Source: Hyphomicrobiales bacterium (lineage in GTDB: Bacteria > Pseudomonadota > Alphaproteobacteria > Rhizobiales > Rhizobiaceae). Taken from it: 64,000 nt of DNA. The position numbers were made by a program, and so were the translations under genes. The notes beneath the pieces are model-generated. The model made no database searches and was not told the origin of the DNA. It worked only from the letters and a program-made list of their open reading frames with translations. The stretch lies in assembly GCA_900465665.1 (NCBI GenBank), contig UBJO01000033.1, forward strand, positions 1 through 64,000, written 5' to 3'. The first letter of the stretch is position 1; each line of letters opens with the position of its first letter. Shown one piece after another: positions 44,067-53,198 of the stretch.

Positions 44067-44417
44067 TCAGCGCTGCCGGGCTTCGCGCAATAACCGAAAT
44101 AGCCCGACACCGTTGAGTATCACGAGCATCCCAGCAAAGATCATGATGAAGCCGCTGAACATACCTGCACCGAGGCCGACGGGACCGTCATAGAGGCCTG
44201 CTTCGAAGCCCGCGGAAATTGGGTCAAGAATCCAACTGAGCCAAAGAAATGCTCCAAGCACTTCTACACCGTATACGACAATGGCGGCGAGGCTACCGAC
44301 CCTGCGCTTGATCAGTGCGATGAGAGTGTGGAAGACCAAAGCAAACGGGCTTGTGACCATAAATACGATCAACAGAACGAAGAACGGCCCGGCGACATAG
44401 ACGAGGATATCTCTCAC
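44067..44417 (-). CDS. Small membrane protein, 116 residues
   Basis: Not recognised. It has three predicted helices: YVAGPFFVLLIVFMVTSPFALVFHTLIAL, IVVYGVEVLGAFLWLSWIL and GMFSGFIMIFAGMLVILNGVGLF. The start is a GTG at 44417 with GAGA upstream. It is convergent with opgC. No similar gene is nearby. Confidence 0.6.
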   Translation of the reverse strand: MRDILVYVAGPFFVLLIVFMVTSPFALVFHTLIALIKRRVGSLAAIVVYGVEVLGAFLWLSWILDPISAGFEAGLYDGPVGLGAGMFSGFIMIFAGMLVILNGVGLFRLLREARQR

Positions 44418-44659
44418 TTGGGTCTCTTTGCTCAGACTGTCTTTCCCAGGATAGATTTATTCCATTCAATCCCGCAATGGTTCCTATCGGCGCAAAGCCG
44501 CTTACCGCCAATTGGGGTGGTGGCGTTCCTACGAAGGCTCATTGATCCCCGGCGCGAACCTCAGTGCGCGATTACATATCTGCGTTGCACAATAAGCAGT
44601 ACGCGTTTGCCTAAAACGGGAGCATAAGGCCGGTAGTGCCGCACGTGAGGATATTTGTC

Positions 44660-44884
44660 ATGGATTGGTTTCCCATAGTCTTCGTGATTTTCAAGGTTCT
44701 CGCGTTGGGCACGGGAATGTACTTCGCCATCAAGTGGCATTACGATCAGGTTGATAAGATCGACAGAGGCTCGGTCCTGCTCGCAGGCGGCAAGATCGCG
44801 GGAGCCTTCGTGTTGGCGCTCTTGGGCGTCGGGGTCGTCGCCTTCGTCATGAGCAGCATGCTTGGGTTGGACCTGGGTCTCTGA
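44660..44884 (+). CDS. Small membrane protein, 74 residues
   Basis: Not recognised. Two predicted helices: WFPIVFVIFKVLALGTGMYFAI and GGKIAGAFVLALLGVGVVAFVM, with a charged loop WHYDQVDKIDRG between them. AGGAT lies ten bases before the ATG at 44660; a GTG at 44636 would add eight residues. It is convergent with the GlxA-type regulator. Confidence 0.6.
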   Translation: MDWFPIVFVIFKVLALGTGMYFAIKWHYDQVDKIDRGSVLLAGGKIAGAFVLALLGVGVVAFVMSSMLGLDLGL

Positions 44885-44907
44885 CGGCGACTTTGGCGCA
44901 AAACTAG

Positions 44908-45876
44908 CTAGGACTTTCCCGACATCAGAGAAAGCGCGGCACCGGGGACCCTTTGGTGCGCCAGCCATTGCACCGGCGTCACGCCGACTTCTGTGCGGAA
45001 TGCCGTGCGTAGCGCATGGGCATCAGGGAAGCCGCTGCGCACGGCGACGTCGTCCAGCCCGCGCACGCCGGCCACCAATAGCTCCTTCGCTCGTGCCACG
45101 CGCACACGCCTTATCCATTCGCCAAGACTGCCTCCGGTCCGTGCCCGGATATGGCGCGTCAGGCTTCGGCGGCTCATGTTCGAGCGCTTGGCCAATTCAT
45201 CCAGCGAAGGCGGCGCGATGGGATCGGCGCGCAGGACTTCGAGAAGTTCGGTCACTCGCCGATCGGCAGTCGATCCGATGGCTGGTCGCTCGATCAGTTG
45301 CGGTTGTCCGCCCGCGCGCTGAGGGGCGACGACGAGATGGCGCGCTATCCGGTTTGCTTCACCAATCCCGCAAATCCGGCCGAGCAGATGCAGGCAGCAA
45401 TCCAGCCCCGAAGCGACACCGGCGGACGTCAGGACACGGCCTTCGTCCACGAACAGCGCGGCCGCATCGACCGTTACACGCGGATAGCGGGCCGCGAAGG
45501 TCTCCGCGTGCGCCCAATGGGTCGTAGCGCGCCGCCGATCCAGCAGTCCGGCTTCGGCAAGGCCGAAGGCCCCCAGGCACAAGCCCACGACGATGGCTCC
45601 TCGAGCATCGGCTGCCTTCAGCTTGGCAACGATATCGGGCGATACGGGCTCGTCCACACTCCGCCAACCCGGTAAAATGACGATATCGGCGTCATCGACA
45701 GCATCCAGCCGATGGGCGGCCTCGATGATCATGCCGCCGCTCGTGTTCAGCCGGAACTGATCCGAGCACACCTGAACCTGATGTCCACCCGCAAGGAGCC
45801 CCTCGCCAAACACGGCCAGCGGCGTGGATAGCATGAAAGGGCTGATATGGTCGTAAGCGATGATGGCGATGCGCAT
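44908..45876 (-). CDS. GlxA-family (DJ-1/PfpI plus AraC) transcriptional regulator
   Basis: Protein of 322 residues. The N-terminal DJ-1/PfpI-like domain has IAIIAYDHISPFMLSTPLAVFGE and GLCLGAFGLAEAGLLDRRRATTHW with a Cys at the elbow. The C-terminal AraC-type DNA-binding domain has SLDELAKRSNMSRRSLTRHIRARTGGS and VAVRSGFPDAHALRTAFRTEVG. It is divergent from a cysteine hydrolase gene, a common pairing, so it probably activates that gene. Confidence 0.92.
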   Translation of the reverse strand: MRIAIIAYDHISPFMLSTPLAVFGEGLLAGGHQVQVCSDQFRLNTSGGMIIEAAHRLDAVDDADIVILPGWRSVDEPVSPDIVAKLKAADARGAIVVGLCLGAFGLAEAGLLDRRRATTHWAHAETFAARYPRVTVDAAALFVDEGRVLTSAGVASGLDCCLHLLGRICGIGEANRIARHLVVAPQRAGGQPQLIERPAIGSTADRRVTELLEVLRADPIAPPSLDELAKRSNMSRRSLTRHIRARTGGSLGEWIRRVRVARAKELLVAGVRGLDDVAVRSGFPDAHALRTAFRTEVGVTPVQWLAHQRVPGAALSLMSGKS

Positions 45877-45973
45877 TGGCCCGATTTACACGATAAAAGG
45901 CAATCAGGCCACTCAACGGCGACGAAATCGAATGTCATCACTGTGGGCGAAAACTTCAAAATGGAGCCTCCTG

Positions 45974-46471
45974 ATGACCCGCACCCTTCTCGTGATCGAC
46001 GTTCAGAACGACTATTTTCCCGGCGGCGCGCTGTCGCTTTGGGAGGCCGAAGAAACAGAGAAGCGGGTCGTAGAAGCGATCCGGCAAGCACGCGCAAGGG
46101 GTGACGGGATTGTTCTCGTCCGGCACGTGTCGACAGCTCCGACGGGCCTGTTTGCCGCCGGCGGCCATGGCGTTGAAATCCGCCCGGCTGTTCTGGCTGC
46201 CGCTGGCGATGCTCCGGTGGTGACCAAGCAGTACGCAGATGCATTTCAGGAGACGAACCTCGCAGATCATTTGAAGGGAACGACGGAATTGCTTATCTGC
46301 GGGATGATGACGCAGAACTGCGTGGTGTTTACGGCATTGTCACGCGCTGCGGAGGGCTTCCAGATCAAGGTGATCGACGATCTTTGCACCGCTCCTCTGG
46401 AGGTCGTCCATCTGATCGCACTGAGTGCGTTGCGGTCCAAGACGCAGGTGATCCATTCTTCCGAGGTTTGA
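45974..46471 (+). CDS. Isochorismatase-family cysteine hydrolase
   Basis: Protein of 165 residues. Catalytic residues visible: Asp in TLLVIDVQNDYFPGG, Lys in VVTKQYADAFQET, and Cys in LLICGMMTQNCVVFTAL. The family includes nicotinamidase, isochorismatase and other amidases; the substrate is not clear. GGAG lies seven bases before the ATG at 45974; a longer open frame would start inside the divergent gene's promoter. It is divergent from the GlxA-type regulator. Confidence 0.92.
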   Translation: MTRTLLVIDVQNDYFPGGALSLWEAEETEKRVVEAIRQARARGDGIVLVRHVSTAPTGLFAAGGHGVEIRPAVLAAAGDAPVVTKQYADAFQETNLADHLKGTTELLICGMMTQNCVVFTALSRAAEGFQIKVIDDLCTAPLEVVHLIALSALRSKTQVIHSSEV

Positions 46472-46555
46472 GGCGCGGCCAATCAGCCCGTCGACCTCCT
46501 GTCGGCAATTCCGCTTTGACAAATCGCCATTTCTGGCCCATATCCCCCGCAACAG

Positions 46556-46586
46556 CCGCCTGCGCGATTTTCGCGCGGGCGGTTTT
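46556..46586 (+). terminator. Rho-independent terminator of the cysteine hydrolase gene
   Basis: CCGCCTGCGCGA (46556-46567) and TCGCGCGGGCGG (46571-46582) form a 12-base-pair stem with one G-T wobble and a three-base loop, followed by TTTT. Confidence 0.75.
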
Positions 46587-46664
46587 GCGTTTGAATGGCG
46601 TTGTTTCTGCAATTCGTTCGCATCCGCACCGGTATTGGACATCTAAGAAGGCAGAGGGACAGAG

Positions 46665-47579
46665 ATGAGCGAACAGGGAAACCTTACGGTTCGGAAGCTG
46701 GCATTCTGGGGCATTCCGATGTCGCTTGGGGTCATGGGCCTGAAGATGGTGGCCTGGTGGGTCACGGGGTCGGTGGCGCTTTTGTCCGACGGGCTGGAAT
46801 CGACGGTCAACGTCGTTGCCGCCTTCATCGCCTTCTTCGTCATCCGCTATGCGCAGAAGCCGGCCGATCACGATCATCCCTTCGGGCATCACAAGGCGGA
46901 GTATCTCTCGGCCGTTACCGAGGGCGTTTTGATCGTGGTCGCGGCCCTTTTGATCGTCAACGAGGCGGTGGGGCATCTGGCCGATCCCCGCATGCTCGAA
47001 GCGCCGGTGCTGGGTCTTGCCATCAATTTCGCGGCCGGCGTGATCAACGCCGTCTGGGCGCGGCTTCTGATCACGACGGGGCGTAAGTATCGCTCGGCGG
47101 CGCTGACGGCCGATGGCCAGCATATCATGTCGGATGTCGTCACCTCCGTCGGCGTGCTGATCGGCCTGTTGCTGGCGATCGCCACCGGCTACGCGATCTT
47201 CGATCCGATCCTCGCCATTCTGGTCGCGATCAACATCCTCTATCAGGGCTGGAAGGTGATCTCGCATTCGATCGGCGGGCTGATGGACCAGGCGGTCGAG
47301 CCGCAGGAAGAAGAAGCGATCAAGGCTGCGATCGCCACGCATGCGACGGGGTCGCTCGGGGTGCATGATCTGAAGACCCGGCGCGCAGGCGCCGTCACTT
47401 TCATCGATTTCCATCTTGTCGTGCCGGCCGCAATGTCTGTAAGGCAGGCGCACGATATCTGCGATCGCCTTGAGGATGCCATCCGCGCCGTGCATCCGGG
47501 CTCCAGCATCGCCATTCACGTCGAGCCGGAGGGCGAAAAGGCCCACGGCATCCGCGTCAAAGTCATCAAGGAGGCTTGA
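46665..47579 (+). CDS. Cation diffusion facilitator family metal exporter
   Basis: Membrane protein of 304 residues with six helices. Metal-binding positions are visible: SVALLSDGLESTVN (helix 2 Asp), HDHPFGHHKAEYLSAV (loop), LTADGQHIMSDVVTSVG (helix 5 His and Asp). The C-terminal cytoplasmic domain contains GVHDLKTRRAGAVTFIDFHLVV. CDF proteins export zinc, iron, manganese or similar ions. It ends directly before queF (TGA then ATG), so the two genes form an operon. Confidence 0.93.
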   Translation: MSEQGNLTVRKLAFWGIPMSLGVMGLKMVAWWVTGSVALLSDGLESTVNVVAAFIAFFVIRYAQKPADHDHPFGHHKAEYLSAVTEGVLIVVAALLIVNEAVGHLADPRMLEAPVLGLAINFAAGVINAVWARLLITTGRKYRSAALTADGQHIMSDVVTSVGVLIGLLLAIATGYAIFDPILAILVAINILYQGWKVISHSIGGLMDQAVEPQEEEAIKAAIATHATGSLGVHDLKTRRAGAVTFIDFHLVVPAAMSVRQAHDICDRLEDAIRAVHPGSSIAIHVEPEGEKAHGIRVKVIKEA

Positions 47580-48044
47580 ATGCCCAATACAGACGTCTCC
47601 AGCCTGTCCATGCTGGGAAAGCAGACCGAAGCGCCGACCTCGCCCGAGACGGCGGTGCTCGAGAAGGTACCCGCCAGCAATGCCGGTACCGACTACGTGG
47701 TGCGCTTCACCGCGCCCGAATTCACCTCGCTCTGCCCGATGACCGGGCAGCCGGATTTCGCCCATATCGTCATCGATTACATCCCGAACGAATGGCTGGT
47801 GGAATCCAAGGCGCTGAAACTTTTCCTGCACTCCTTCCGCAACCACGGCGCCTTCCACGAGGATTGCTCGATCTATATCGCCAAGCGGCTGGTCGAGCTG
47901 CTCGATCCGAAGTGGCTTCGGATCGGTGCCTACTGGTATCCGCGCGGCGGCATCCCGATCGACGTGTTCTGGCAGACCGGCAAGCCGCCCGAGGGCGTAT
48001 GGCTGCCCGACCAGGGTGTGGCGACCTATCGTGGTCGCGGCTGA
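47580..48044 (+). CDS. queF: NADPH-dependent 7-cyano-7-deazaguanine reductase
   Basis: T-fold enzyme of 154 residues that reduces preQ0 to preQ1 in queuosine synthesis. The catalytic Cys is in [15 protein letters not shown], the QueF motif is in [15 protein letters not shown], and the substrate-binding Glu is in FHEDCSIYI. This is the short, unimodular form. It begins right after the CDF stop codon. No preQ1 riboswitch is seen upstream. Confidence 0.95.
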   Translation: MPNTDVSSLSMLGKQTEAPTSPETAVLEKVPASNAGTDYVVRFTAPEFTSLCPMTGQPDFAHIVIDYIPNEWLVESKALKLFLHSFRNHGAFHEDCSIYIAKRLVELLDPKWLRIGAYWYPRGGIPIDVFWQTGKPPEGVWLPDQGVATYRGRG

Positions 48045-48046
48045 GT

Positions 48047-48838
48047 TTAGTCAGCTGATTTGGCGGGATCGGGCGGGAAGCTTGCCCGGTCCATGCGCAG
48101 CGGGCGCCGCTCGCTTCGGAGCCAGCCACGGATGAGGTTGCGGGCCCGGATTCCCTCGATCTTCAGCCTCAGCAGATTCTTGCGCAGCCTGCTCGGCTTG
48201 AAGGCGCGATCGATCGACTTGCGAATGAAGGCCGCCTTGTCGGCGCTGCCGTCGAGGAACTGCATCTGGATGACGGGGGCTGGCTCAATCTGGTAGGCCT
48301 TCAGCCAGGCGCGATGCCACATATAGGCGTCGAGCAGGCCGTAGGTCTCGGTGTCCTTCAACATGCGCGCGGCGGCACCAGGGCCGATGACATAGCCGGC
48401 CGTGCCGACGCGGTTCTGGAACACGCGGCGGGCGCTATAGACGCCGTCGGTCCAGAGCGGACGTTTCGCGACGATGTGATCGCGCGGGGCGAATTCGAGA
48501 TCGTAGGCGATATCGTCGCCATCGGGGCGCGCTTCGATGCTTGCCAGCGCGTCGGTGAAGCTCTCCGACAGCACGGCGTCGTCTTCCAGGATCAGCATCC
48601 GCTCGCCGCTGTCGATGATCCTGCGCCAGGCGATGCGGTGCGAGGTGAAGCAGGCGACATCTTCGCGCAGCGTCGGGCTCGGCCAGCTATTGGCAGCCTT
48701 CTGGCATTCTTCCGGCGTGAGATCACGGGCCTCGAAGGCATCCAGAAACTCGAAATCCAGGCCCAGCGCCTGCATCTGCCGCGTCTGAAAGCGCCGCCTG
48801 GTTTCCTCGGCCTTGCGGCTGATGATGAGGGTTTTCAA
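48047..48838 (-). CDS. Glycosyltransferase family 25 protein
   Basis: Protein of 263 residues. KTLIISRKAEETRRRFQTRQ, then LREDVACFTSHRIAWRRII and LILEDDAVLSESF match GT25, which includes lipooligosaccharide galactosyltransferases such as LgtB/LpsA-type enzymes. A role in LPS core or exopolysaccharide synthesis is likely; the donor and acceptor are unknown. The start is a TTG at 48838. It ends three bases from queF in convergent orientation. Confidence 0.88.
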   Translation of the reverse strand: MKTLIISRKAEETRRRFQTRQMQALGLDFEFLDAFEARDLTPEECQKAANSWPSPTLREDVACFTSHRIAWRRIIDSGERMLILEDDAVLSESFTDALASIEARPDGDDIAYDLEFAPRDHIVAKRPLWTDGVYSARRVFQNRVGTAGYVIGPGAAARMLKDTETYGLLDAYMWHRAWLKAYQIEPAPVIQMQFLDGSADKAAFIRKSIDRAFKPSRLRKNLLRLKIEGIRARNLIRGWLRSERRPLRMDRASFPPDPAKSAD

Positions 48839-49156
48839 TGCTCTGTCGTCCGCTCTGCGTTTCGTGAGGTCAATGATCGCGGCGGACCTTATCGATGCGG
48901 AGTGGGCTTATCAATCGGCAGCGGGGCAGCGCCCACACCGAAAGCTTGCATGCCGACTGGTTGCGGCAATCCCTTGATGGTCAACCGCCTATCGCATGAA
49001 GCGGCCTCGTTCATTTGTATGAGCCTCATCCAATCAGGGTAATTGCAGTCCTGAGTTTCATATCTACTGTGGCGAAAGACAATTTGAGCGGGTAGGCAAT
49101 TGCGAGCGGCGGGGCCTACTGACAGCCATTGACACTTTCCAGAATTGGACGATCGG
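48839..49156. other. Gene-free stretch between GT25 and the SGNH gene
   Basis: The 318 bases between these divergent genes contain no gene that I can support and no clear repeat or operator. The promoters of both genes must lie here, but I see no strong consensus. Confidence 0.5.
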
Positions 49157-50098
49157 ATGGTTCGAAATCTCGTTTTCGGATGCGCCGCATTGCTTGCGGT
49201 GTTCGTCTCCGGCGGCATGAGCGCCCGACATGAGATGTTTCCCTGGCCCCAGCTTTCGGCGCTGAAACGCCAATTTGTCGCCCCTGAACCTCTGCCTCCG
49301 AGCCGCTACACGTTCGACGACAAGAAACGTCTGATTGGAGACGAGACGAAGACGGCGGTTGCATGCCCGGTTCAGACCGATCGCACTGCTGTTCTCCTGG
49401 TTCTCGGACAATCGAATGCTGCCAATGATGGCGGCCAGCGGCACAGATCGAAGTATGGAGAGCGGGTGATCAACGCCTTCGACGGCCGTTGCTTCACCGC
49501 CGCATCGCCGCTTCTCGGCTCGACGGATACGAAGGGCGAGTATTGGACGGATATCGGCAATTCGCTGATTGCGTCCGGGCGCTACGACAATGTCATTATC
49601 GCACCGGTTGCCTATTCCGGCTCCGAGGTGGCGCGTTGGGCCGAAGGCGGCGACATCAATCCGGTGCTTGTCGACAGCACGAAAAAACTTCACGACGCAG
49701 GCTACCGGGTGACAAACGTGCTTTGGGTGCAGGGTGAGGCCGATTTCGTCCTGGGCACCAGCACGCAAGCCTACGAACAGCGCTTTTTGTCGATGGTGGG
49801 TACGCTGCGGGGCCTGGGGGTTGCGGCTCCTGTCTATATTTCGGTGGCGACCAGATGCCTTGAGCCCACCAATGGCGGTTTCAAACAGCATACGGACGAT
49901 AATCCGATCCTGCGAGCCCAGTTTGCTCTGCCGAAAAGCGGCAACGGCATCGTGCAGGGTGTGAACTCGGACGCGCTGCTCAATGGCGACGACCGCTACG
50001 ACGATTGCCATATCGGCGGTTCGGGCGCGGAGAAGGTTGCGGCTGCATGGCGCGATCTGCTGCTCGCCGGTCCGCAGCTGCAGGCCTCGTCGCAATAA
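49157..50098 (+). CDS. Secreted SGNH/sialate O-acetylesterase-like hydrolase
   Basis: Protein of about 313 residues with an N-terminal hydrophobic signal (LVFGCAALLAVFVSGGMSA). It has the DUF303/SASA family pattern: LLVLGQSNAANDG (block with nucleophile Ser), VTNVLWVQGEAD and DDCHIGGSGAEKVA (catalytic Asp and His). Such enzymes remove acetyl groups from sialic acids or from polysaccharides. A TTG at 49145 is an alternative start. It stands alone near the GT25 gene; a shared role in modification of surface glycans is inference. Confidence 0.85.
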   Translation: MVRNLVFGCAALLAVFVSGGMSARHEMFPWPQLSALKRQFVAPEPLPPSRYTFDDKKRLIGDETKTAVACPVQTDRTAVLLVLGQSNAANDGGQRHRSKYGERVINAFDGRCFTAASPLLGSTDTKGEYWTDIGNSLIASGRYDNVIIAPVAYSGSEVARWAEGGDINPVLVDSTKKLHDAGYRVTNVLWVQGEADFVLGTSTQAYEQRFLSMVGTLRGLGVAAPVYISVATRCLEPTNGGFKQHTDDNPILRAQFALPKSGNGIVQGVNSDALLNGDDRYDDCHIGGSGAEKVAAAWRDLLLAGPQLQASSQ

Positions 50099-50122
50099 GG
50101 ATGCTTACGCGCTAGCTTGGTG

Positions 50123-50144
50123 GGGGCCGCTTTAGCGCGGCCCC
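50123..50144. terminator. Hairpin between convergent SGNH and DUF2076 genes
   Basis: GGGGCCGC (50123-50130) and GCGGCCCC (50137-50144) form a perfect eight-base-pair stem with a six-base loop between the two stop codons. No T tract on either strand. Confidence 0.45.
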
Positions 50145-50164
50145 TGATGCGTTCGCGGCGATCG

Positions 50165-50947
50165 TCAGACGTTGAAGCTGTCGTCGCTGCCGAAGTCGGA
50201 CTGATCGTCGAAACTGTCGTCGTCGTTGTTGTTGTCGTTGTTATCGGCAACCTGGCGGGTGTTGTCTGCATCGTTCGATGCCTGTTGGCTGCCGCCGTCA
50301 TTGTTGTAGTAGTTGTTGATGACGGTTTCTTCCGTCGGCGCGCTTGATGGCGTGGCGCCCGAGCCGAGGCCGAGCGAGGACATGTGGTTGCCGCTGAAGA
50401 TGCCGCTCAGCGAATTGGCAAGCAGCATGCCGCCGGCCACACCGGCCGCCGTGCCGAGCGCGCCTTGCAGGAAGCTGCCGCCGGCCGATGGGGCAGACGC
50501 CTGCTGGCTCCAGGGGCCGGAGGGTTGCTGCTGCATGCGCGGGGCGGTGTCGAAGCCCTGGTTTTCACGGATCTGCTGGCGCGGGGCGCTGCCCCATGGG
50601 CCGCTTGATGCCGCTTCCGAAGGTGCCGGCTGCGCCCGTTGCTGCGGCGGCTGGCTGCTGCCGAAGATGGAGGAGAGGAAGCCGCCGCCTTGTTCGGCCT
50701 TGTGGTTGTCGCTCTGATCTGCCTCCAGCTGGCGGACGCGCTCTTCCAGTTCCTTGATGTGACTGGCGGCGGCCTCGAGGCCCTTTTCCTGCACGATCAC
50801 GGCCTGTGCCAGATAATAGGCGGCATAGGGCTGTTCGCGGGTGCTTTGCTCGACCAGCTGTTCGGCGTCGCGGTCGCGCGGGGTGGAGGCTGCGGTGCGG
50901 ACGCGCTCGAAAAGGGCGGTCAGGAGTTGGCGTTCTTCGGGTGACAT
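50165..50947 (-). CDS. DUF2076 domain protein
   Basis: Protein of about 260 residues. The N-terminal part (SPEERQLLTALFERVRTAAS, then YYLAQAVIVQEKGLEAAASHIKELEERV) is helical and typical of DUF2076. The middle is Gln/Pro-rich and includes a Gly-rich stretch GAAAGVAGGMLLAN-like segment. The C-terminus is low-complexity Asn/Asp/Gln with many repeats (NNDGG, DNNDNNNDDD). AAAGGAGA precedes the ATG at 50947; a longer frame to 50977 is less likely. The role of the family is unknown. Confidence 0.85.
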   Translation of the reverse strand: MSPEERQLLTALFERVRTAASTPRDRDAEQLVEQSTREQPYAAYYLAQAVIVQEKGLEAAASHIKELEERVRQLEADQSDNHKAEQGGGFLSSIFGSSQPPQQRAQPAPSEAASSGPWGSAPRQQIRENQGFDTAPRMQQQPSGPWSQQASAPSAGGSFLQGALGTAAGVAGGMLLANSLSGIFSGNHMSSLGLGSGATPSSAPTEETVINNYYNNDGGSQQASNDADNTRQVADNNDNNNDDDSFDDQSDFGSDDSFNV

Positions 50948-51176
50948 CGGCTGTCTCCTTTGGCTCTGTGTTCGCACATGGGTCGTGAGTGGATCGCTTG
51001 AGAAGGACGTAGGAACGGATTGAGACTTTTCAAAGCCTCCACAAGTTACATTTCAGTAAGCCAATGACCCCTAACCATATCTTCACCCGTTCCGTGGCTT
51101 GTCTTTTTCACGCATTGTTTTACGCATTGAGTCGCACTATGTGCGGGGAACCCGAATTTACGTGAGAGAGGTTCGA

Positions 51177-51761
51177 ATGAACGACGAAGACCAGGACGAC
51201 AAGACGAAGGAACTGCCGCTCGGCAAGGAAACGGAGGCGAACCTTTTCAAGTCGCGTTCCATCTTCATCTATGGACCGATCAACCAGGAACTGGCGCAGA
51301 AGGTCTGCTCGCAGCTCGTGGCGCTTGCCGCGGCCAGCGACGAAGACATCCGCATCTACGTCAATTCGCCCGGCGGCCACGTCGAGTCCGGCGATTCGAT
51401 CCACGACATGATCAAGTTCATCAAGCCGAAGGTCTGGATGATCGGAACCGGCTGGGTCGCCTCCGCCGGCGCGCTGATCTATGTCGCCGCGCCCAAGGAG
51501 CAGCGCCTTTGCCTGCCCAACACCCGCTTCCTGCTGCACCAACCCTCGGGCGGCACGCGCGGCATGGCGTCCGACATCGAAATCCAGGCACGCGAGATCA
51601 TCAAGATGAACGAGCGCCTGAACAAGATCATGGCTGACGCTACCGGCCAGTCCTACGAAAAGATCGCCGCCGACACCGACCGCGACTACTGGCTGTCGGC
51701 CGAGGAAGCCAAGGCCTACGGCCTGGTCTCGCGCATCGTGACGTCGCAGAGCGATATCTGA
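51177..51761 (+). CDS. clpP: ClpP-like ATP-dependent protease subunit (paralog)
   Basis: Protein of 194 residues of the ClpP family. The catalytic triad is intact: Ser in [11 protein letters not shown], His in [10 protein letters not shown] and Asp in [13 protein letters not shown]. The N-terminus lacks the usual DIYSRLL segment that precedes the first strand and forms the axial loop; it reads [23 protein letters not shown]. The paralog therefore probably pairs with another ClpP in mixed rings or with a different ATPase. No clpX or clpA is adjacent. GAGAGAGG precedes the ATG. A Rho-independent terminator follows, so it is monocistronic. Confidence 0.9.
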   Translation: MNDEDQDDKTKELPLGKETEANLFKSRSIFIYGPINQELAQKVCSQLVALAAASDEDIRIYVNSPGGHVESGDSIHDMIKFIKPKVWMIGTGWVASAGALIYVAAPKEQRLCLPNTRFLLHQPSGGTRGMASDIEIQAREIIKMNERLNKIMADATGQSYEKIAADTDRDYWLSAEEAKAYGLVSRIVTSQSDI

Positions 51762-51776
51762 TCGGATTGAGATAGA

Positions 51777-51820
51777 AGCGCCCTTGGCTGCCGGATGGTG
51801 GGCGAGGGCGCTTTTTGTTT
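51777..51820 (+). terminator. Rho-independent terminator of the clpP paralog
   Basis: AGCGCCCT (51777-51784) pairs with AGGGCGCT (51805-51812) and is followed by TTTTTGTTTTT. Strong and well placed. Confidence 0.85.
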
Positions 51821-51843
51821 TTGACGGGGTGGAGCTAACTCCT

Positions 51844-51927
51844 CTCATCCCGGCCTTGTGCCGGGAAGAATCTCCTCGCCGCGCGTACGCGCATCGGCTG
51901 GATTCCCGCCACAGGGGCGAGAATGAG
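51844..51927. repeat. Composite palindromic intergenic element
   Basis: An 84-base element bounded by CTCAT (51844-51848) and ATGAG (51923-51927) that pair with each other. Inside are three hairpins: TCCCGG/CCGGGA (51848-51866), the perfect palindrome GCGCGTACGCGC (51881-51892) and ATTCCCGCC/GGCGAGAAT (51902-51924, one mismatch). This mosaic layout resembles Rhizobium intergenic mosaic elements (RIME). Confidence 0.6.
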
Positions 51928-52005
51928 GGCAGTGGGTGTATCTGGCCTTGCGCCCCCGTTTGCGATACGGCTGCATGACGCCATTCTTCGCTCCGAGTCC
52001 CCTGC

Positions 52006-53190
52006 ATGCTGAAAGACTTCTCCGTCCAGGCCCTGTTCATGGGCGTTCTCACCGCTTTCGTCGGTTTCGCCAGTTCGTTCGCCGTCGTGCTGCACGGGTT
52101 GCAGGCTGTCGGCGCCACGGAGGCGCAGGCTGCTTCGGGGTTGATGGCGTTGTCGGTCTCGCTCGGGATTTGTGCGATCGTGCTCAGCACCACATCGAGA
52201 CTGCCGATCAGCATGGCGTGGTCGACGCCGGGAGGCGCGCTACTGGCGGCGACTGGTGTGGTCGAGGGCGGGTTCAATGCGGCTGTCGGGGCCTTTATCA
52301 TCTGCGCGCTGTTGATCGTCATCGCGGGGCTGTTCAAGCCGCTGGGGCGGGCGGTGGCGGCGATACCGGCGCCGCTGGCCAATGCGATGCTGGCGGGCGT
52401 GCTGATCGGGCTCTGCTTCGCGCCGGTCAAGGCAGTCGGGTTCAACCCGCTGCTCGGGCTGCCGATCGTGCTTGCCTGGATTGTCGTCGGTGCCTTCAAG
52501 CGGCTGTGGGCCGTGCCGGCGGCGCTGGCGGCATTCGTTCTGGTCGTGGTCTTCGGGGTCGATGTGCCCGTGGGCGCGCTTGACACCGTAAAGCGCTCGC
52601 TGGTGCCGACGGTCGAATTCGTCATGCCCGTGTTCAACGTGCCGGCCTTCGTGTCGATCGCTTTGCCGCTCTTCATCGTCACCATGGCCTCGCAGAACAT
52701 TCCGGGGATCGCGGTCATGAAGGTCAATGGCTATGAGACCAAGCCCGGGCCGCTCTTTGCCTCGACCGGTTTCTTCTCGCTTCTGTCTGCGCCGTTCGGT
52801 GGCCATGCCGTCAATCTTGCGGCGATCACGGCGGCCATGTGCGCCGGGCCGGACGCGCATCCGGATCCGAAGCGGCGCTACTGGGCGGTCATCGTCTGCG
52901 GCATCTGCTATCTCATCCTCGGGCCGCTTGCGGGTGCGGTGACCGCATCGGTGGCGCTGGCGCCGCCGATCCTGATCCAGGCGGTGGCTGGGCTCGCGCT
53001 GGTCGGCGCCTTCTCGGGCTCCGCGATGGCCGCCTTCCAGGCGCCCGATACGCGGGAAGCGGCTGCGATCACCTTCCTGGTGACGGCATCAGGCGTCTCC
53101 TTCGGCGGCATTTCCGGAGCCTTCTGGGGGCTCCTAGCCGGCGGGCTGATGATGGCGTTGCAGCGCTTTGTGCAAACGCGGAAAAAATAA
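52006..53190 (+). CDS. BenE-family benzoate/proton symporter-like transporter
   Basis: Membrane protein of 394 residues with about 12 helices. The sequence FMGVLTAFVGFASSFAVVLHGLQ, then SMAWSTPGGALLAATG and VGFNPLLGLPIVLAW matches the BenE family (uracil-xanthine permease fold). The substrate here is unknown, since no benzoate degradation genes lie nearby. No strong ribosome-binding site is seen. It stands alone between the repeat element and the leuA leader. Confidence 0.9.
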   Translation: MLKDFSVQALFMGVLTAFVGFASSFAVVLHGLQAVGATEAQAASGLMALSVSLGICAIVLSTTSRLPISMAWSTPGGALLAATGVVEGGFNAAVGAFIICALLIVIAGLFKPLGRAVAAIPAPLANAMLAGVLIGLCFAPVKAVGFNPLLGLPIVLAWIVVGAFKRLWAVPAALAAFVLVVVFGVDVPVGALDTVKRSLVPTVEFVMPVFNVPAFVSIALPLFIVTMASQNIPGIAVMKVNGYETKPGPLFASTGFFSLLSAPFGGHAVNLAAITAAMCAGPDAHPDPKRRYWAVIVCGICYLILGPLAGAVTASVALAPPILIQAVAGLALVGAFSGSAMAAFQAPDTREAAAITFLVTASGVSFGGISGAFWGLLAGGLMMALQRFVQTRKK

Positions 53191-53198
53191 TCGGGCAC

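Noticed and set aside
46472..46664. preQ1 riboswitch upstream of the CDF-queF operon
   Set aside because: The region is explained by a Rho-independent terminator and a short promoter gap; no preQ1 aptamer features seen.
46365..47858. Long open frame (497 codons) on the minus strand across the CDF and queF genes
   Set aside because: Antisense to two conserved genes; composition rich in Arg, His and Asp as in reverse frames.
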